A stretch of 5,541 nt of DNA from Candidatus Schekmanbacteria bacterium GWA2_38_11 (lineage in GTDB: Bacteria; Schekmanbacteria; GWA2-38-11): the NCBI GenBank assembly GCA_001790645.1, contig MGDB01000076.1, forward strand, positions 4,237-9,777, written 5' to 3'. Made by a program: the position numbers and the translations under genes. Below, piece by piece: positions 5,394 to 5,541 of the stretch (its first letter is position 1; each line of letters starts with the position of its first letter). The notes beneath the pieces are model-generated. The model searched no databases and was not told where the DNA came from. It saw only the letters and a list, made by a program, of their open reading frames with translations.

Positions 5394-5541
5394 TCAGTCT
5401 TTCACCAATTTCAAAAACTCTTTAAACAGCGGAATAGCTGCCTCCTCCATCAACTCATACATCACAGCCTCAGTTGTGGTTATAACAGCTCCTGCCTCTC
5501 TCATCCTCTCAACTCCAAGATTGTGGTCAAGGCTTTTTCTT
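5394..5541 (-). CDS. isochorismatase-family cysteine hydrolase, C-terminus (partial)
   Basis: The last 48 codons of a minus-strand gene, running in from the window edge to a TGA at 5394-5396. The visible sequence is HNLGVERMREAGAVITTTEA followed by VMYELMEEAAIPLFKEFLKL. It matches the C-terminal end of isochorismatase-like hydrolases (YcaC/nicotinamidase relatives): 'gleRMr.AGa.itt.E...yEl...a..p.FK..l.l'. The catalytic Asp, Lys and Cys lie upstream, outside the window, so the substrate is unknown. The gene converges with the acyl-CoA synthetase gene, with the inverted repeat 5237-5390 between them. Assignment is from recalled family consensus on a short fragment. Confidence 0.7.
   Translation of the reverse strand, partial: RKSLDHNLGVERMREAGAVITTTEAVMYELMEEAAIPLFKEFLKLVKD

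Overview
The window is a bacterial chromosomal segment of fairly low GC content. It has compact genes separated by AT-rich spacers that hold repeats and decayed mobile DNA. The gene content fits an anaerobic or microaerophilic Gram-negative lineage of the Nitrospirota/Desulfobacterota kind. The pointers are a ferredoxin-type sulfite-reductase-like tail, a secreted DUF4139 protein, a DUF433/DUF5615 pair, a G/C-tract palindrome and remains of a RAYT-type transposase. This placement is inference; no marker gene for taxonomy is present.

Layout. (1) 2-256, +: C-terminal end of a [4Fe-4S] protein, probably a nitrite/sulfite reductase-family enzyme. (2) 312-355: a C/G-tract palindrome in the gap between converging genes. 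(3) 381-1799, -: a secreted DUF4139 protein with a strong Shine-Dalgarno sequence and a possible promoter. (4) 1932-2141, -: a small hypothetical ORF. (5) 2142-2755: a mobile-element graveyard. A small + strand gene (start at 2195, remainder 2527-2679) appears to be split by a 314-bp element with 17-bp terminal inverted repeats. That element carries the frameshifted N-terminus of a RAYT/Y1 transposase and is itself interrupted by a 99-bp MITE flanked by a 4-bp ACGT duplication. (6) 2756-2840, -: tRNA-Leu(CAA). (7) 2851-3434, -: a DUF433 antitoxin and DUF5615 PIN-like toxin pair with overlapping genes, ending 10 bp before the tRNA and driven by a recognisable extended -10 promoter. (8) 3636-5198, +: a complete class I acyl-CoA synthetase. 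(9) 5237-5390: an inverted repeat about 150 bp across in the next convergent gap. (10) 5394-5541, -: C-terminus of an isochorismatase-family cysteine hydrolase, cut by the window end.

The genes do not form one pathway. The only clear operon is the toxin-antitoxin pair, possibly with the tRNA read from the same transcript. The most informative part is 2142-2680, where three successive events can be read from the sequence: a small gene, insertion of a RAYT-derived element, then insertion of a MITE into that element.
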